The notes beneath the pieces were generated by a model that saw nothing but the letters and a program-made list of their open reading frames with translations, did not search any database and was not told where the DNA came from. This document shows, piece after piece, positions 1 to 7,660 of a stretch of 64,000 bases of DNA (the stretch's first letter is position 1; each line of letters begins with the position of its first letter). Both the position numbers and the translations under genes were made by a program. This DNA comes from Halohasta salina (GTDB taxonomy: Archaea > Halobacteriota > Halobacteria > Halobacteriales > Haloferacaceae), in NCBI RefSeq assembly GCF_024178165.1, contig NZ_JAMZIE010000004.1:62001-126000 (forward strand), written 5' to 3'.

Positions 1-114
1 GGGGCCCATCGGATCGTAGTAGGGCCCGCGCATTTCCGTAATGCCGGTGTCGCGTGGCTTTTCGGGGCGGTGGTTCGTGTGGAGGAACTCGAAGGTGCGG
101 TCGACCATGGCCAT
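1..114 (-). CDS. Phosphosulfolactate synthase-like protein (ComA family), 5' part only
   Basis: Only the first 38 codons are in the window; the gene runs off the left edge. The protein starts with two possible Met codons (bases 114 and 108) and contains FEFLHTNHRPEKPRDTG followed by TEMRGPYYDPMG. That run resembles the N-terminus of phosphosulfolactate synthase homologues in haloarchaea and actinobacteria. In methanogens ComA adds sulfite to phosphoenolpyruvate for coenzyme M; the substrate in haloarchaea is not settled. It lies 60 bases from the stop of the MmgE/PrpD gene on the same strand. The family call rests on one recognisable N-terminal stretch. Confidence 0.5.
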   Translation of the reverse strand, partial: MAMVDRTFEFLHTNHRPEKPRDTGITEMRGPYYDPMGP

Positions 115-174
115 CCTGACGGGTGAGCGGCACTTAGCGGTAGTTTCCAGCTACGTTGCAGCTACGTGAGCGGG

Positions 175-1524
175 CTATGCGAACAGTTCAGTGAAATCGA
201 TCACGTCGTACTGTTCGAGCGTCCGGACCGTGTCGACGAAGCCGTAGCGGTGGGTGTCGTCGTACCGATCGCTCGCCATCTCGTGGAACTTCGTTTCGAC
301 ATCTGCCCAGTCCATCGGATCGGTCGGATGGCCGCGGAACGCGCTTTTTTCGGTTTCGTAGGTCGTGTCGTCGAGTTCGATCTCGACGCGGGCAGGCATC
401 TCACCAGCTTCGAACCGCTCGGTAAAGGCGTCGTCTTCGTCGACGGTGACGGTCCGAAGCAAGGTCTGGACGTCCTCGCTTCTGATCCGCTCCGATTCGT
501 AGGCGTCGTTGGTGAGTTCGCGGTCGATGAGTGCGACCGCCAGCATATACGGCAGCGAGTGGTCGGCTTGGGCTTTAGTTTCGACTTCGTACCGCGAGCC
601 CTCGCCGCCGCCGATGATGAGCTTCGCGCCCGCGAAGGTGTCGAGATGGATCGACGCCACCTCGTCGGGGTCGATTTCGTGTTCCTCGGCGAGTTCGATC
701 ACCCCCTCGACTGCCGACTGGGCGTAGGTCTCGGCGACGTACCGTTTTGTCATAGTGTCAAAGACGCGCTCACAGCCCGGATCGAGGTCGACCTCGAAGG
801 GGCCGGAGATCGTGTCTTGCCACCCCTTCTGGCCCTCGAAGAGGTTCGTCGGCCCTTCGACACCGTTGCGAGCGAGGAAGCAGGCGTACACCGCGTTCCG
901 AGCGGCGTTCGCGCTCGCCACCCCCTTCCACTCGTTGATGCCGCCGGTTCGGGTCACACGCAGAGCGTTGTGAGCGGTGCCTGCAATGCCGAGGGCGTTC
1001 AGAAGTTCCTCGTGGTCGAGGCCGAGAACCTTCCCCGCGCCCGCCGCCGCGGCAATGACGGTATGGGTGACGTGGTCCCATCCCTTGTCGCGGACCGGCG
1101 CGTTCCACGCCAACTCGCCCTGTACTTCGTAGGCGACGCCGACGGCTTCGATGAGTTCGCGGCCGGAGGCGTCGACCACCTCGCCGCAGGCGACGACGCT
1201 CGCGATGGTGTCGCTGGGATGGGGCGTCTCGCCGGGGGCGAGAAACGAGTCCATGTAGTCGAGATACCGGACGAGTGCGGTGTTGTACATCGCCGCCCCA
1301 CTGGGTGAGGCAGATTCGTCACGACCCCAGAGTCGACACGGGCCCTCTGTGCCGAACTCGGTGACCGTCTTGCCGACCGCCTCGACCGGCGGCTCGCCCA
1401 TCGCGCCGATGGCGATCCCGGCCGAATCGAGGACGCGCTTTTTGAGCTCTTCGCTCGTTTCGTCCGAAAGCTCGTCGTAAGAGACCGATTCGATGAAGGC
1501 AGCCAGTTCCTCGGTGGAGGGCAT
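175..1524 (-). CDS. MmgE/PrpD family protein (2-methylcitrate dehydratase-like)
   Basis: The 449-residue protein has the full length of the MmgE/PrpD family, whose best known member dehydrates 2-methylcitrate in propionate oxidation. Recognisable segments are LDYMDSFLAPGETPHPSD (about residues 88-105), the helical GIAGTAHNALRVTRTGGINEW region and the C-terminal KAQADHSLPYMLAVAL stretch. The family also includes cis-aconitate decarboxylase-type and uncharacterised enzymes, and no methylcitrate synthase or lyase gene is adjacent, so the substrate is open. A TATA-like run (TATAAAAT on the minus strand near 1570-1578) precedes the ATG by about 50 bases. It is probably co-directional with the partial ComA-like gene downstream. 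Confidence 0.85.
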   Translation of the reverse strand: MPSTEELAAFIESVSYDELSDETSEELKKRVLDSAGIAIGAMGEPPVEAVGKTVTEFGTEGPCRLWGRDESASPSGAAMYNTALVRYLDYMDSFLAPGETPHPSDTIASVVACGEVVDASGRELIEAVGVAYEVQGELAWNAPVRDKGWDHVTHTVIAAAAGAGKVLGLDHEELLNALGIAGTAHNALRVTRTGGINEWKGVASANAARNAVYACFLARNGVEGPTNLFEGQKGWQDTISGPFEVDLDPGCERVFDTMTKRYVAETYAQSAVEGVIELAEEHEIDPDEVASIHLDTFAGAKLIIGGGEGSRYEVETKAQADHSLPYMLAVALIDRELTNDAYESERIRSEDVQTLLRTVTVDEDDAFTERFEAGEMPARVEIELDDTTYETEKSAFRGHPTDPMDWADVETKFHEMASDRYDDTHRYGFVDTVRTLEQYDVIDFTELFA

Positions 1525-1627
1525 ACATCACGGGCCACGGGCAACGACAAATGAGTGCTGGCCCAGCTATTTTATATCGTGGTATGAAGTTTATCAGAAC
1601 GTATTCCGCACCGATCCACACGGATAG

Positions 1628-2290
1628 TTAAATAATGTCGCCGCGGACGGTCGCACCGGTATGTTCGGTTCGGTAGCGACTCACGCGGTCTGCAGCCTCT
1701 TCGGCCGTCTCGCTGTCGACACCCATCTGTTCGAGTGCCCCCGAGAGCGTCGGAAACGGGAGTTCACCACCACGAAGCTTATCGAGCAGATCGTGGTCCC
1801 ACTGGCCATCGACCCAGAGACACACCCCACGGGGATCGAGGATCTGTTCGTAGGACTCCCGGGCGAGCGCGCCGCGGAGCCGCTGGGTGACGTTCTCGTC
1901 GAAACTCGCGTTGCAGACTTCGAGGTGGATCGGCTCGCTCTCGCCCAGCAGGTGGGCCGCGAGACACTTCTCGGGGGCAGCGTGGCCGCTGTCGTTGGCT
2001 CGGACGTACTCCGGATAGCTTTCGGCCCACTCGGCAGAGACGCTCTGGCCGACGCCTTTCACCGCGTGTTGTTCGTAGTAGGCCTCGGCGGCCTCGCTGT
2101 CTCCCCGGAGCCGGATGTCCTTTTTGAGGTAGATGTCGAGTCGCTCGATCGGATCGAGGCCGAGGGCCACGTCGCCGTAGACCCAGATCTCCCGGACTGG
2201 GACCGGCATCGGCTCGTCGTCGACCGTCTCGATGAACTGCTCGACCCGGTCGAGGGCGGCGTCCCTGTCGAGTCGCTGGCTGTCAGTCAT
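1628..2290 (-). CDS. Haloarchaeal conserved protein (DUF7095-like)
   Basis: The 220-residue acidic soluble protein begins MTDSQRLDRDAALDRVEQFIE. I prefer this start over a Met 14 codons upstream because the upstream residues (GETRLAPACLPPA) look non-coding. It contains IWVYGDVALGLDPIERLDIYL, reminiscent of a nucleotidyltransferase-type GD.ALG turn, and a C-terminal helical part rich in Glu. It resembles a family found only in haloarchaea with no known function. No signal peptide or membrane segment is visible. It faces convergently toward nothing obvious; the MmgE/PrpD gene follows on the same strand after about 100 bases. Confidence 0.65.
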   Translation of the reverse strand: MTDSQRLDRDAALDRVEQFIETVDDEPMPVPVREIWVYGDVALGLDPIERLDIYLKKDIRLRGDSEAAEAYYEQHAVKGVGQSVSAEWAESYPEYVRANDSGHAAPEKCLAAHLLGESEPIHLEVCNASFDENVTQRLRGALARESYEQILDPRGVCLWVDGQWDHDLLDKLRGGELPFPTLSGALEQMGVDSETAEEAADRVSRYRTEHTGATVRGDII

Positions 2291-2356
2291 TGCTGGAGGG
2301 AGGCACGCTGGAGCCAAACGGGTTTCGCCCACAACTGTACACTCGACAGCGGTGTA

Positions 2357-2526
2357 TCAATCCCGACTGGCGAGCGGTTCGGCTGCGTCGAACTGCTTTT
2401 GAATATCGGTGAGACTCATGTTCGCCGTTCTGCCGACTTGACCGTGGTGAGGGCAGTCGACTCGAAGGCCGCCCGCACCTCGCGGCCAACGTTGCCGGTC
2501 GCACCAGTGACTGCGATTCGTGCCAT
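2357..2526 (-). pseudogene. Remnant of an NAD(P)-binding (NmrA/epimerase-type) gene
   Basis: From the ATG at 2526 the sequence encodes MARIAVTGATGNVGREVRAAF, a textbook Rossmann dinucleotide-binding N-terminus (TGATGNVG) of NmrA-like or extended SDR proteins, which normally run 250-300 residues. Here the frame stops after 36 codons (TGA at 2416-2418). An overlapping ATGA then opens a 20-codon frame, MSLTDIQKQFDAAEPLASRD, ending at 2357. Nothing further of the enzyme is present before the next gene. I read this as a gene truncated by deletion and frameshift. A functional short peptide pair cannot be excluded. Confidence 0.5.
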
Positions 2527-2670
2527 ACCGATGGGTCGACGGCCGTCGATAAAGGTAATGTGGATTCATAAATCACATATCACGATATCGAATTCGATTC
2601 GAACCGGTCGACCCCCGCGATCACGGCGGAGACGAAACCCGTATCCCCGCCGCCCGGCAAACGGTCGGTA

Positions 2671-3636
2671 ATGGAGTGCGACAAGTGCGGCGAGGAGGCA
2701 GTGATGCACGCTGCGTATTCGGGGGCGCATCTCTGTGAGACGCATTTCTGCCGCTCGGTCGACAAGCGCGTCCGCCGCCGCATCCGCGAGGACGCCCTGC
2801 TGTCGCCCGACAGCACACCCGAGGACCCCGAGCGGTGGGTGATCGGCCTCTCGGGCGGGAAGGACAGCGTCGTGTTGACCCACATCCTCGACGAGACGTT
2901 CGGCCACGATCCCAGAGTCGACATGATGGCGCTGACGATCCACGAGGGGATCGAGGGCTACCGCGACGAGAGCGTCGACGCGTGTGTCGAGCTCGCCGAC
3001 GACCTCGACATGCGCCACGAACTGGTGAGCTACGCCGAGGAGTTCGGGGTTCGGATGGACGATGTTGTGGAGGACGACCCCGAAAACATGGCTGCCTGTG
3101 CCTACTGCGGGGTGTTCCGCCGTGATCTGCTGGAGGGGTACGCCGAGGAGTTCGGCGCGGACAAGCTGCTGACGGGTCACAACCTCGACGACGAGGCCCA
3201 GACCGCCCTGATGAACGTTCTCGAAGGCGACGTCACACAGATCGCCAAACACTTCGATGCCAGTCTCGGGAGCTTCGAGGACCGCAACGAGGGAGAGGAG
3301 TTCGTGCCGCGGGCCAAACCCCTACGGGACGTTCCCGAAAAGGAAGTCGCGCTGTACGCCCACATCAAGGATCTGCCCGCCCACATCACCGAATGCCCAC
3401 ATTCCAGTGAGGCCTACCGCGGCGAGATCCAGGAGCTGCTGTGGGACCTCGAAGAGAACCATCCCGGCACCCGACATTCGATCATGTCCGGCTACGAGGA
3501 ACTCGCCGAACTGACCGCCGAACGCTATCGCAGCGACGAGGGCGCGGATCTCAACGAGTGCGAACAGTGCGGTTCGAAGACCGGAAGCCGCGTCTGTCGG
3601 AAGTGTCGACTGATCGAATCGATCAACGCGGTATAA
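2671..3636 (+). CDS. ncsA: tRNA 2-thiolation protein NcsA (Ncs6/CtuA family)
   Basis: This 321-residue protein is a tRNA thiolase of the TtcA/Ncs6 class, which adenylates and then thiolates the wobble uridine (U34) using sulfur delivered through a ubiquitin-like SAMP protein in haloarchaea. Visible parts are an N-terminal zinc site (CDKC, later CETHFC), the PP-loop SGGKDS at residues 61-66 for ATP, the catalytic-type Cys in CAYCG and ECPHS, and a C-terminal zinc ribbon with CEQC and CRKC. All diagnostic residues are present and the length is normal. It stands alone, transcribed away from the pseudogene. Confidence 0.93.
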   Translation: MECDKCGEEAVMHAAYSGAHLCETHFCRSVDKRVRRRIREDALLSPDSTPEDPERWVIGLSGGKDSVVLTHILDETFGHDPRVDMMALTIHEGIEGYRDESVDACVELADDLDMRHELVSYAEEFGVRMDDVVEDDPENMAACAYCGVFRRDLLEGYAEEFGADKLLTGHNLDDEAQTALMNVLEGDVTQIAKHFDASLGSFEDRNEGEEFVPRAKPLRDVPEKEVALYAHIKDLPAHITECPHSSEAYRGEIQELLWDLEENHPGTRHSIMSGYEELAELTAERYRSDEGADLNECEQCGSKTGSRVCRKCRLIESINAV

Positions 3637-3708
3637 CCGCCGCGGGCCGCTGTAACCCGCGTTTGAGTTATACCGGTCTTTATGTCTTTGCCGTCGGACG
3701 AGTACGGT

Positions 3709-4377
3709 ATGGAACTGGACGATTTCGTCTCGCGGAACGAACCCGGCGAGACCGGCAAGCGCTTCGAGTTGGAAAACAGCAAACTACTGGATATCGACGT
3801 CGACGGGACGATCATCGCCAAGGCAGGATCGATGATCGCCTACGATGGCGACCTCTCGTTTACGGGGAAATCCTCCGCGGAAGGCGGCCTCACAGGGATG
3901 ATCAAAAGCAAGGTCACGAGCGAGGGGACGCCCGTCATGGAGGTCGAAGGTCAGGGCCACGTCTATCTCGCCGATCAGGAAAAGAAGATCCAGATCCTCG
4001 AACTGGGTGCCGGGGAGTCGATTTCGGTCAACGGCAACGACGTGCTGGCCTTCGAGGACCGGGTCGGCTACGAGATCAGTACCATCGGCAGCCTCGGCGG
4101 CGCGTCAGCCGCCGGTCTGTTGAACGTCTTTCTGACCGGACCGGGGACGGTCGCCATCACGACCCACGGCGACCCGCTGGTGTTGGAGCCGCCGGTCCGA
4201 ACCGATCCCGATGCGACCGTTGCGTGGTCGAGCAACCTCTCGCCGAGCCTCAAGGCTGATCGGAGTTTGAAGGACTCGATTGGTCAATCGTCAGGCGAGA
4301 CCTACCAGATGAACTTCGACGGAACCGAGGGGTTCGTCGTCGTCCAACCGTTCGAAGAGCGGTCGCCGCAAGCCTAA
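3709..4377 (+). CDS. AIM24 family protein
   Basis: The 222-residue protein matches the AIM24 (formerly DUF124) beta-rich family: FELENSKLLDIDVDGTIIAKAGSMIAYDG near the start, GHVYLADQEKKIQILEL in the middle and FLTGPGTVAITTHGDPLVL toward the end. AIM24 proteins form a double beta-helix of unclear biochemical role; in yeast mitochondria the homologue affects inner-membrane organisation. I start it at MELDDFV (3709) because a nine-codon upstream extension lies over the likely TATA region (TTATACC near 3669). The gene is followed by the convergent ftsZ2 after 57 bases. Confidence 0.82.
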   Translation: MELDDFVSRNEPGETGKRFELENSKLLDIDVDGTIIAKAGSMIAYDGDLSFTGKSSAEGGLTGMIKSKVTSEGTPVMEVEGQGHVYLADQEKKIQILELGAGESISVNGNDVLAFEDRVGYEISTIGSLGGASAAGLLNVFLTGPGTVAITTHGDPLVLEPPVRTDPDATVAWSSNLSPSLKADRSLKDSIGQSSGETYQMNFDGTEGFVVVQPFEERSPQA

Positions 4378-4434
4378 CGTAACGGGTCGTCGGTATCGGT
4401 GTCAAAAAACGGGAACCACTGACGGAAGCCGACG

Positions 4435-5622
4435 TTAGCGGATGACGTCGAGCCCGTTGGACCGTTCGAGCTCGTCGGTGCCGCCGTCGGACTCCCAGGA
4501 GGTTTTGTTCTGATTCGAGACGTTCGCGCTCGCGTCGAACGACTGGCTCTGCTGTTGATCGAGGCTCTGCCGGGATTTGTCGGCCTGTTTCTGCGTCGTC
4601 GGACCCAACACCTGAGCGCTCTGGACGCCGGTCATGATCGCCATGACCCGCACCTTGCCCTTGTAGTTGTCCTGAATCCGGGCACCCCAGATCACGTTCG
4701 CGCTGGCCTCCAAGCGCTCGGTGATGTTGTCGGCGATCCCTTCGGCCTCCTTCAGCGTGAGGTCCGGACCGCCAGTGATGTGAACCAGCCCGCCGGAGGC
4801 GCCGCGGTAGTCGACGTCCAGCAGTGGGTGGTTCATCGCCTCGTTGACGACTTCCTGTGTCTTGTTTTTGTCCTGTGTCTCGCCGACCAACATGACGGCG
4901 ACGCCGCCCTGATTCATGATCGTCGACATGTCGGCGTAGTCGAGATTGATGAGCGACGGCTGGGTGATCGTCTCGGAGATCCCCTTCACCGTTTCGGCGA
5001 TGATCTGGTCCATCACCGAGAAGGCCTTGCCGATCGGTAGGTTAGGGACGTAGTCCAGCAGGCGGTTGTTGTCCAGCACGATGATCGAGTCGGCCGTGTT
5101 GCGGAGGCGTTCGAGCCCCTCTTCGGCCTTCACCGTGCGGGCGCGTTCGACGTTGAACGGCGTCGACACCATGCCGACGACGATCGCGCCCTGTTCTTTG
5201 GCGATCTTCGAGACGACCGGGGCCGCACCGGTCCCGGTGCCGCCACCCATCCCGGCGGTGACGAACACGAGGTCGGCCTCACCGAGGACCTCCTTGATCG
5301 TCCCCTGGGCCATCTCGGTGGCACGCTCGCCCATCGAGGGATCGCCCCCCGCACCGAGTCCCTGCGTGAGGGATTTGCCGACGAGGATTTTGGTGTCGGC
5401 CTCGATCATCTTGAGGTGCTGTTTGTCGGTGTTGATCGCGATGGTGTCGGCGCCGTCGACGCCGATGTTGTACAGTCGGTTGATGGTGTTGTTGCCGGCA
5501 CCACCGGCACCGACGATCACGATTCGTGGGTCGCCGAACTCGTCGTCGTCGTCGAGTGCGGCATCCATCTCCCGCTGTTCGGCTTCGGCGTTTTCGAGGG
5601 CGTCCTGAACGATATCCTGCAT
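4435..5622 (-). CDS. ftsZ2: Cell division GTPase FtsZ2
   Basis: The 395-residue tubulin-superfamily GTPase has the G-box GGGTGTG at 126-132 and the T7 catalytic loop NLDYAD at 226-231, so it should bind and hydrolyse GTP on polymerisation. Its N-terminus [20 protein letters not shown] and C-terminal tail ending NGLDVIR are those I know for haloarchaeal FtsZ2, which acts in mid-cell constriction together with FtsZ1 and SepF. No ftsZ1 is in this window. The ATG begins one base after the cdrS stop codon, so the two genes form one transcript, the conserved cdrS-ftsZ2 pair. Confidence 0.96.
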   Translation of the reverse strand: MQDIVQDALENAEAEQREMDAALDDDDEFGDPRIVIVGAGGAGNNTINRLYNIGVDGADTIAINTDKQHLKMIEADTKILVGKSLTQGLGAGGDPSMGERATEMAQGTIKEVLGEADLVFVTAGMGGGTGTGAAPVVSKIAKEQGAIVVGMVSTPFNVERARTVKAEEGLERLRNTADSIIVLDNNRLLDYVPNLPIGKAFSVMDQIIAETVKGISETITQPSLINLDYADMSTIMNQGGVAVMLVGETQDKNKTQEVVNEAMNHPLLDVDYRGASGGLVHITGGPDLTLKEAEGIADNITERLEASANVIWGARIQDNYKGKVRVMAIMTGVQSAQVLGPTTQKQADKSRQSLDQQQSQSFDASANVSNQNKTSWESDGGTDELERSNGLDVIR

Positions 5623-5623
5623 C

Positions 5624-5806
5624 TTACACCTTGGCCCAGTTGCGGTCGCTGTTCGATCGTCGTGGCTCTGCCTCGTCGTGGTCGTTGAGCATCTCGCGGA
5701 CAGCCGACCGGATCGCCTCGCTCCGGTTTGGGAATTGGCCGGTGTCGACCATTTCCTCGACTTCCTCGATCTGCTGCTTTGGAATCCGTAGTGTCACACG
5801 CTCCAT
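5624..5806 (-). CDS. cdrS: Ribbon-helix-helix cell division regulator CdrS
   Basis: The 60-residue protein is a minimal ribbon-helix-helix DNA-binding domain: [20 protein letters not shown] (beta strand and first helix) followed by [15 protein letters not shown]. The start at 5806 gives the standard RHH N-terminus; an upstream in-frame Met at 5881 adds 25 residues without family character. In Halobacterium salinarum, CdrS is a transcriptional regulator encoded directly before ftsZ2 and needed for division control. The arrangement here (one base between stop and ftsZ2 ATG) is the same. A long leader of about 110 bases with GTAAGAC words lies upstream. Confidence 0.93.
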   Translation of the reverse strand: MERVTLRIPKQQIEEVEEMVDTGQFPNRSEAIRSAVREMLNDHDEAEPRRSNSDRNWAKV

Positions 5807-6017
5807 GCTTACATTCCCCGGTAAGACAGTCGACAGCATGGCCGGCAGCCGATGCCAGCCGCCCGAGAGGACCGGTTCCATCCGGCGGACCTGTGCTGTA
5901 AGACGACTGTCTTACGCAACCGTACAGATATGCTGAATATATATAAAACTACCGGCGGTCGTAAGACAGCTCGTGTAAGACACCGTTTCAGACCTTGAAA
6001 CGTCTGTTTTCAGCGTG
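5807..6017 (-). promoter_or_regulatory. cdrS-ftsZ2 promoter region with GTAAGAC operator-like words
   Basis: On the minus strand a TATA element (TTTTATATATATT, about 5937-5949) should start transcription near 5916-5920. GTAAGAC or its complement occurs at 5821-5827, as an inverted pair with a 4-base spacer at 5898-5915 (GTAAGACGACTGTCTTAC), and as a direct pair at 5961-5967 and 5975-5981. The inverted pair therefore sits at the start site and the direct pair just upstream of the TATA box. This is the layout expected for an operator bound by a dimeric ribbon-helix-helix repressor, most simply CdrL and/or CdrS. The sites and spacing are seen; the protein assignment is inferred. Confidence 0.6.
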
Positions 6018-6563
6018 TCACGCGTTGTCTAACACGTCGGCTGCCGGGGTGCGGCGGCCGCAGCCGGGACAGAACCGCCAGTCGGATCGGATCTCGTCGC
6101 CGCACTCACAGAACAGGCGGTGGCTGTTTTTCTCGCCGCAGTTCGGGCAGTAGACGTGACTCTCGTCGACTGCTTCCCCGCACTGGCTGCAGGTCACCGG
6201 CGGCTCGGTGTCGGCGTCCGTCTTACGAGTGTCTGTCTTACGCGCTTCCGTCTCGCGGTCGGCGTCGACTGACACGCTGTCGGCGGCCGCCCCCTCGACC
6301 GAGACGTTGACCGTGAGATCGGGGACCGGTGGCGTCCGACGCGGCTCGGCGGTCCGCTCGGCGACGAGTCGATCGAGCCGGTCGGTCACCAGCTCGTCGA
6401 TCGTCACCTCGTCGGTCGACCGGCCGTCGGACGCCGCCGGCTCACGTGCCTCGCCGTCGAGATAGCTGCGAAGGGCCTCCCGCATCACCTCGCTTTTCGA
6501 GGCTTCGAGGCCCTCCAGCCGACCGACGAGCTCCTCGTCGGCGCGGAACGTGATCTTGCTCAT
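6018..6563 (-). CDS. cdrL: Ribbon-helix-helix / zinc-ribbon regulator CdrL
   Basis: The 181-residue protein has an N-terminal RHH domain (MSKITFRADEELVGRLEGLE, SKSEVMREALRSYL), a linker of about 80 acidic residues, and two C-terminal zinc ribbons with CSQCGEAVDESHVYCPNCG and CECGDEIRSDWRFCPGCG. This is the architecture of CdrL, which in H. salinarum regulates cdrS-ftsZ2. Start at 6563 gives the canonical RHH beginning; the next upstream Met adds 19 non-family residues. The linker encodes RKTDTRKTD, so two more GTAAGAC words (as CGTAAGAC) lie inside the gene near 6224-6242. A near-palindrome abuts its start codon. Confidence 0.88.
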   Translation of the reverse strand: MSKITFRADEELVGRLEGLEASKSEVMREALRSYLDGEAREPAASDGRSTDEVTIDELVTDRLDRLVAERTAEPRRTPPVPDLTVNVSVEGAAADSVSVDADRETEARKTDTRKTDADTEPPVTCSQCGEAVDESHVYCPNCGEKNSHRLFCECGDEIRSDWRFCPGCGRRTPAADVLDNA

Positions 6564-6581
6564 TACGTATGCGTATTCGTA
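6564..6581. promoter_or_regulatory. Near-palindrome at the cdrL start
   Basis: TACGTATGCGTATTCGTA directly precedes the cdrL ATG and matches its own reverse complement at 14 of 18 positions. It lies where a leaderless transcript would begin, so it is a plausible autoregulatory operator. No factor is assigned. Confidence 0.3.
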
Positions 6582-6660
6582 CCATTGTATTTGAACCTTC
6601 CCGTCGCTCGTCGCGGCCAACAGTAACCCTTAATTGTGCCACCCGGATAGGATTCGGTGA

Positions 6661-6734
6661 CCGCCCTTAGCTCAGCCTGGTAGAGCAGTCGACTGTAGAT
6701 CGACTTGTCCCCCGTTCAATTCGGGGAGGGCGGA
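6661..6734 (+). tRNA. tRNA-Tyr (GTA)
   Basis: The 74-base gene folds into a standard cloverleaf: acceptor CCGCCCT pairs with AGGGCGG, the D arm is GCTC...GAGC, the anticodon stem TCGAC/... carries the loop CTGTAGA with anticodon GTA at 6695-6697, and the T arm is CCCCGTTCAATTCGGGG. The discriminator base is A and CCA is not encoded. No intron is seen. The 3' 20 bases are repeated at 6882-6901. Confidence 0.95.
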
Positions 6735-6981
6735 CTGCGAGATTTGAACGAAGTGAAAATCTCGATAGCGAACGGCGTAGCCGTGAGTATTTTCCTACGA
6801 CCGAAGGGAGTAGTGAAAAATCTCTCCCGACCCGAATTGAGCTTGTGAGTCGCGCGCAACGAAGTGAGCACGTCTCACAGTGTTCAATTCGGGGAGGGCG
6901 GTTCCAGTCGACACCATCCACCCCGAAGGATGCGGAGCCCTCTCTCACAAGCCATTTACCGCCTGCTCACAAGGTTGTCGT
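6735..6981 (+). repeat. Stem-loop-rich spacer with a second copy of the tRNA-Tyr 3' end
   Basis: The spacer holds no convincing gene. GTTCAATTCGGGGAGGGCGG, the last 20 bases of the tRNA before its discriminator (6714-6733), is repeated exactly at 6882-6901. Between the copies are a hairpin CGAGATTT/AAATCTCG (6738-6745 with 6757-6764, loop containing GAACGAAGTGA) and a long imperfect hairpin in which CCCGAATTGA (6831-6840) pairs with TCAATTCGGG of the second copy (6884-6893). The pattern fits a decayed integration site (attL/attR) at a tRNA, or a tandem partial duplication. Confidence 0.6.
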
Positions 6982-7590
6982 ATGGACTACGAATCGAACC
7001 TCGATCGGGCGATCGACGAGCTGCCGGATCTCGGCGGCTCCGACGAGCGGCTCGATGTCCCCGAGGCGGAGGCACAGAAAGACGGTGCGTTTACGCGGTT
7101 GACGAACCTCTCGGCGATCGCCGACGCCCTCGACCGGGACCCCGAACACCTCCACAGCACGATCCAGCGCGAACTCGGGACCGCCGGCCAGTACGAGGAC
7201 GGCCGGGCCCGCTACAACGGCTCGTTTTCGGCCGCCGAGTTCGACGCCGCCGTCGAATCCTACATCGCCGAGTACGTCACCTGCTCGGAGTGTGGCCTCC
7301 CCGACACGAGGCTCGTCACCGAGAACCGCACCCAGATGCTGCGGTGTGAGGCCTGTGGGGCGTTCCGGCCGGTCGCCAAACGCCGCCGGACCGACGACAC
7401 GAGCGACACCCCCGACATCGAGGAGGGCGAAACCTACGAGGTCAAGATCACCGGGACTGGCCGCAAGGGCGACGGCGTCGCCGAACGCGGCAAGTACACC
7501 ATCTTCGTCCCCGGCGCCGAGGAGGGCGACGAGGTCGAGATCTACATCAACAACGTCAGCGGCACACTGGCGTTCGCCCGCCTCGCCTGA
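6982..7590 (+). CDS. eif2b: Translation initiation factor aIF2 subunit beta with TRAM domain
   Basis: The 202-residue protein has the aIF2-beta core: an alpha/beta region followed by the zinc ribbon CSECGLPDTRLVTENR ... CEACGAFRPV near residues 102-130. A TRAM-type beta barrel is fused at the C-terminus (GETYEVKITGTGRKGDGVAE ... YTIFVPGAEEGDEV), as usual in haloarchaea. aIF2 carries initiator Met-tRNA to the small ribosomal subunit; beta modulates the gamma GTPase. I start at MDYESNLDRAIDELPDL (6982). An upstream in-frame Met falls in the tRNA-derived repeat and is unlikely. Confidence 0.93.
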   Translation: MDYESNLDRAIDELPDLGGSDERLDVPEAEAQKDGAFTRLTNLSAIADALDRDPEHLHSTIQRELGTAGQYEDGRARYNGSFSAAEFDAAVESYIAEYVTCSECGLPDTRLVTENRTQMLRCEACGAFRPVAKRRRTDDTSDTPDIEEGETYEVKITGTGRKGDGVAERGKYTIFVPGAEEGDEVEIYINNVSGTLAFARLA

Positions 7591-7660
7591 TCGACCGGTC
7601 GACCGACCGACGACCGCCGATATCGGTGTTTTCAAGCCCGCCGTACCGTAGTTATTCACA

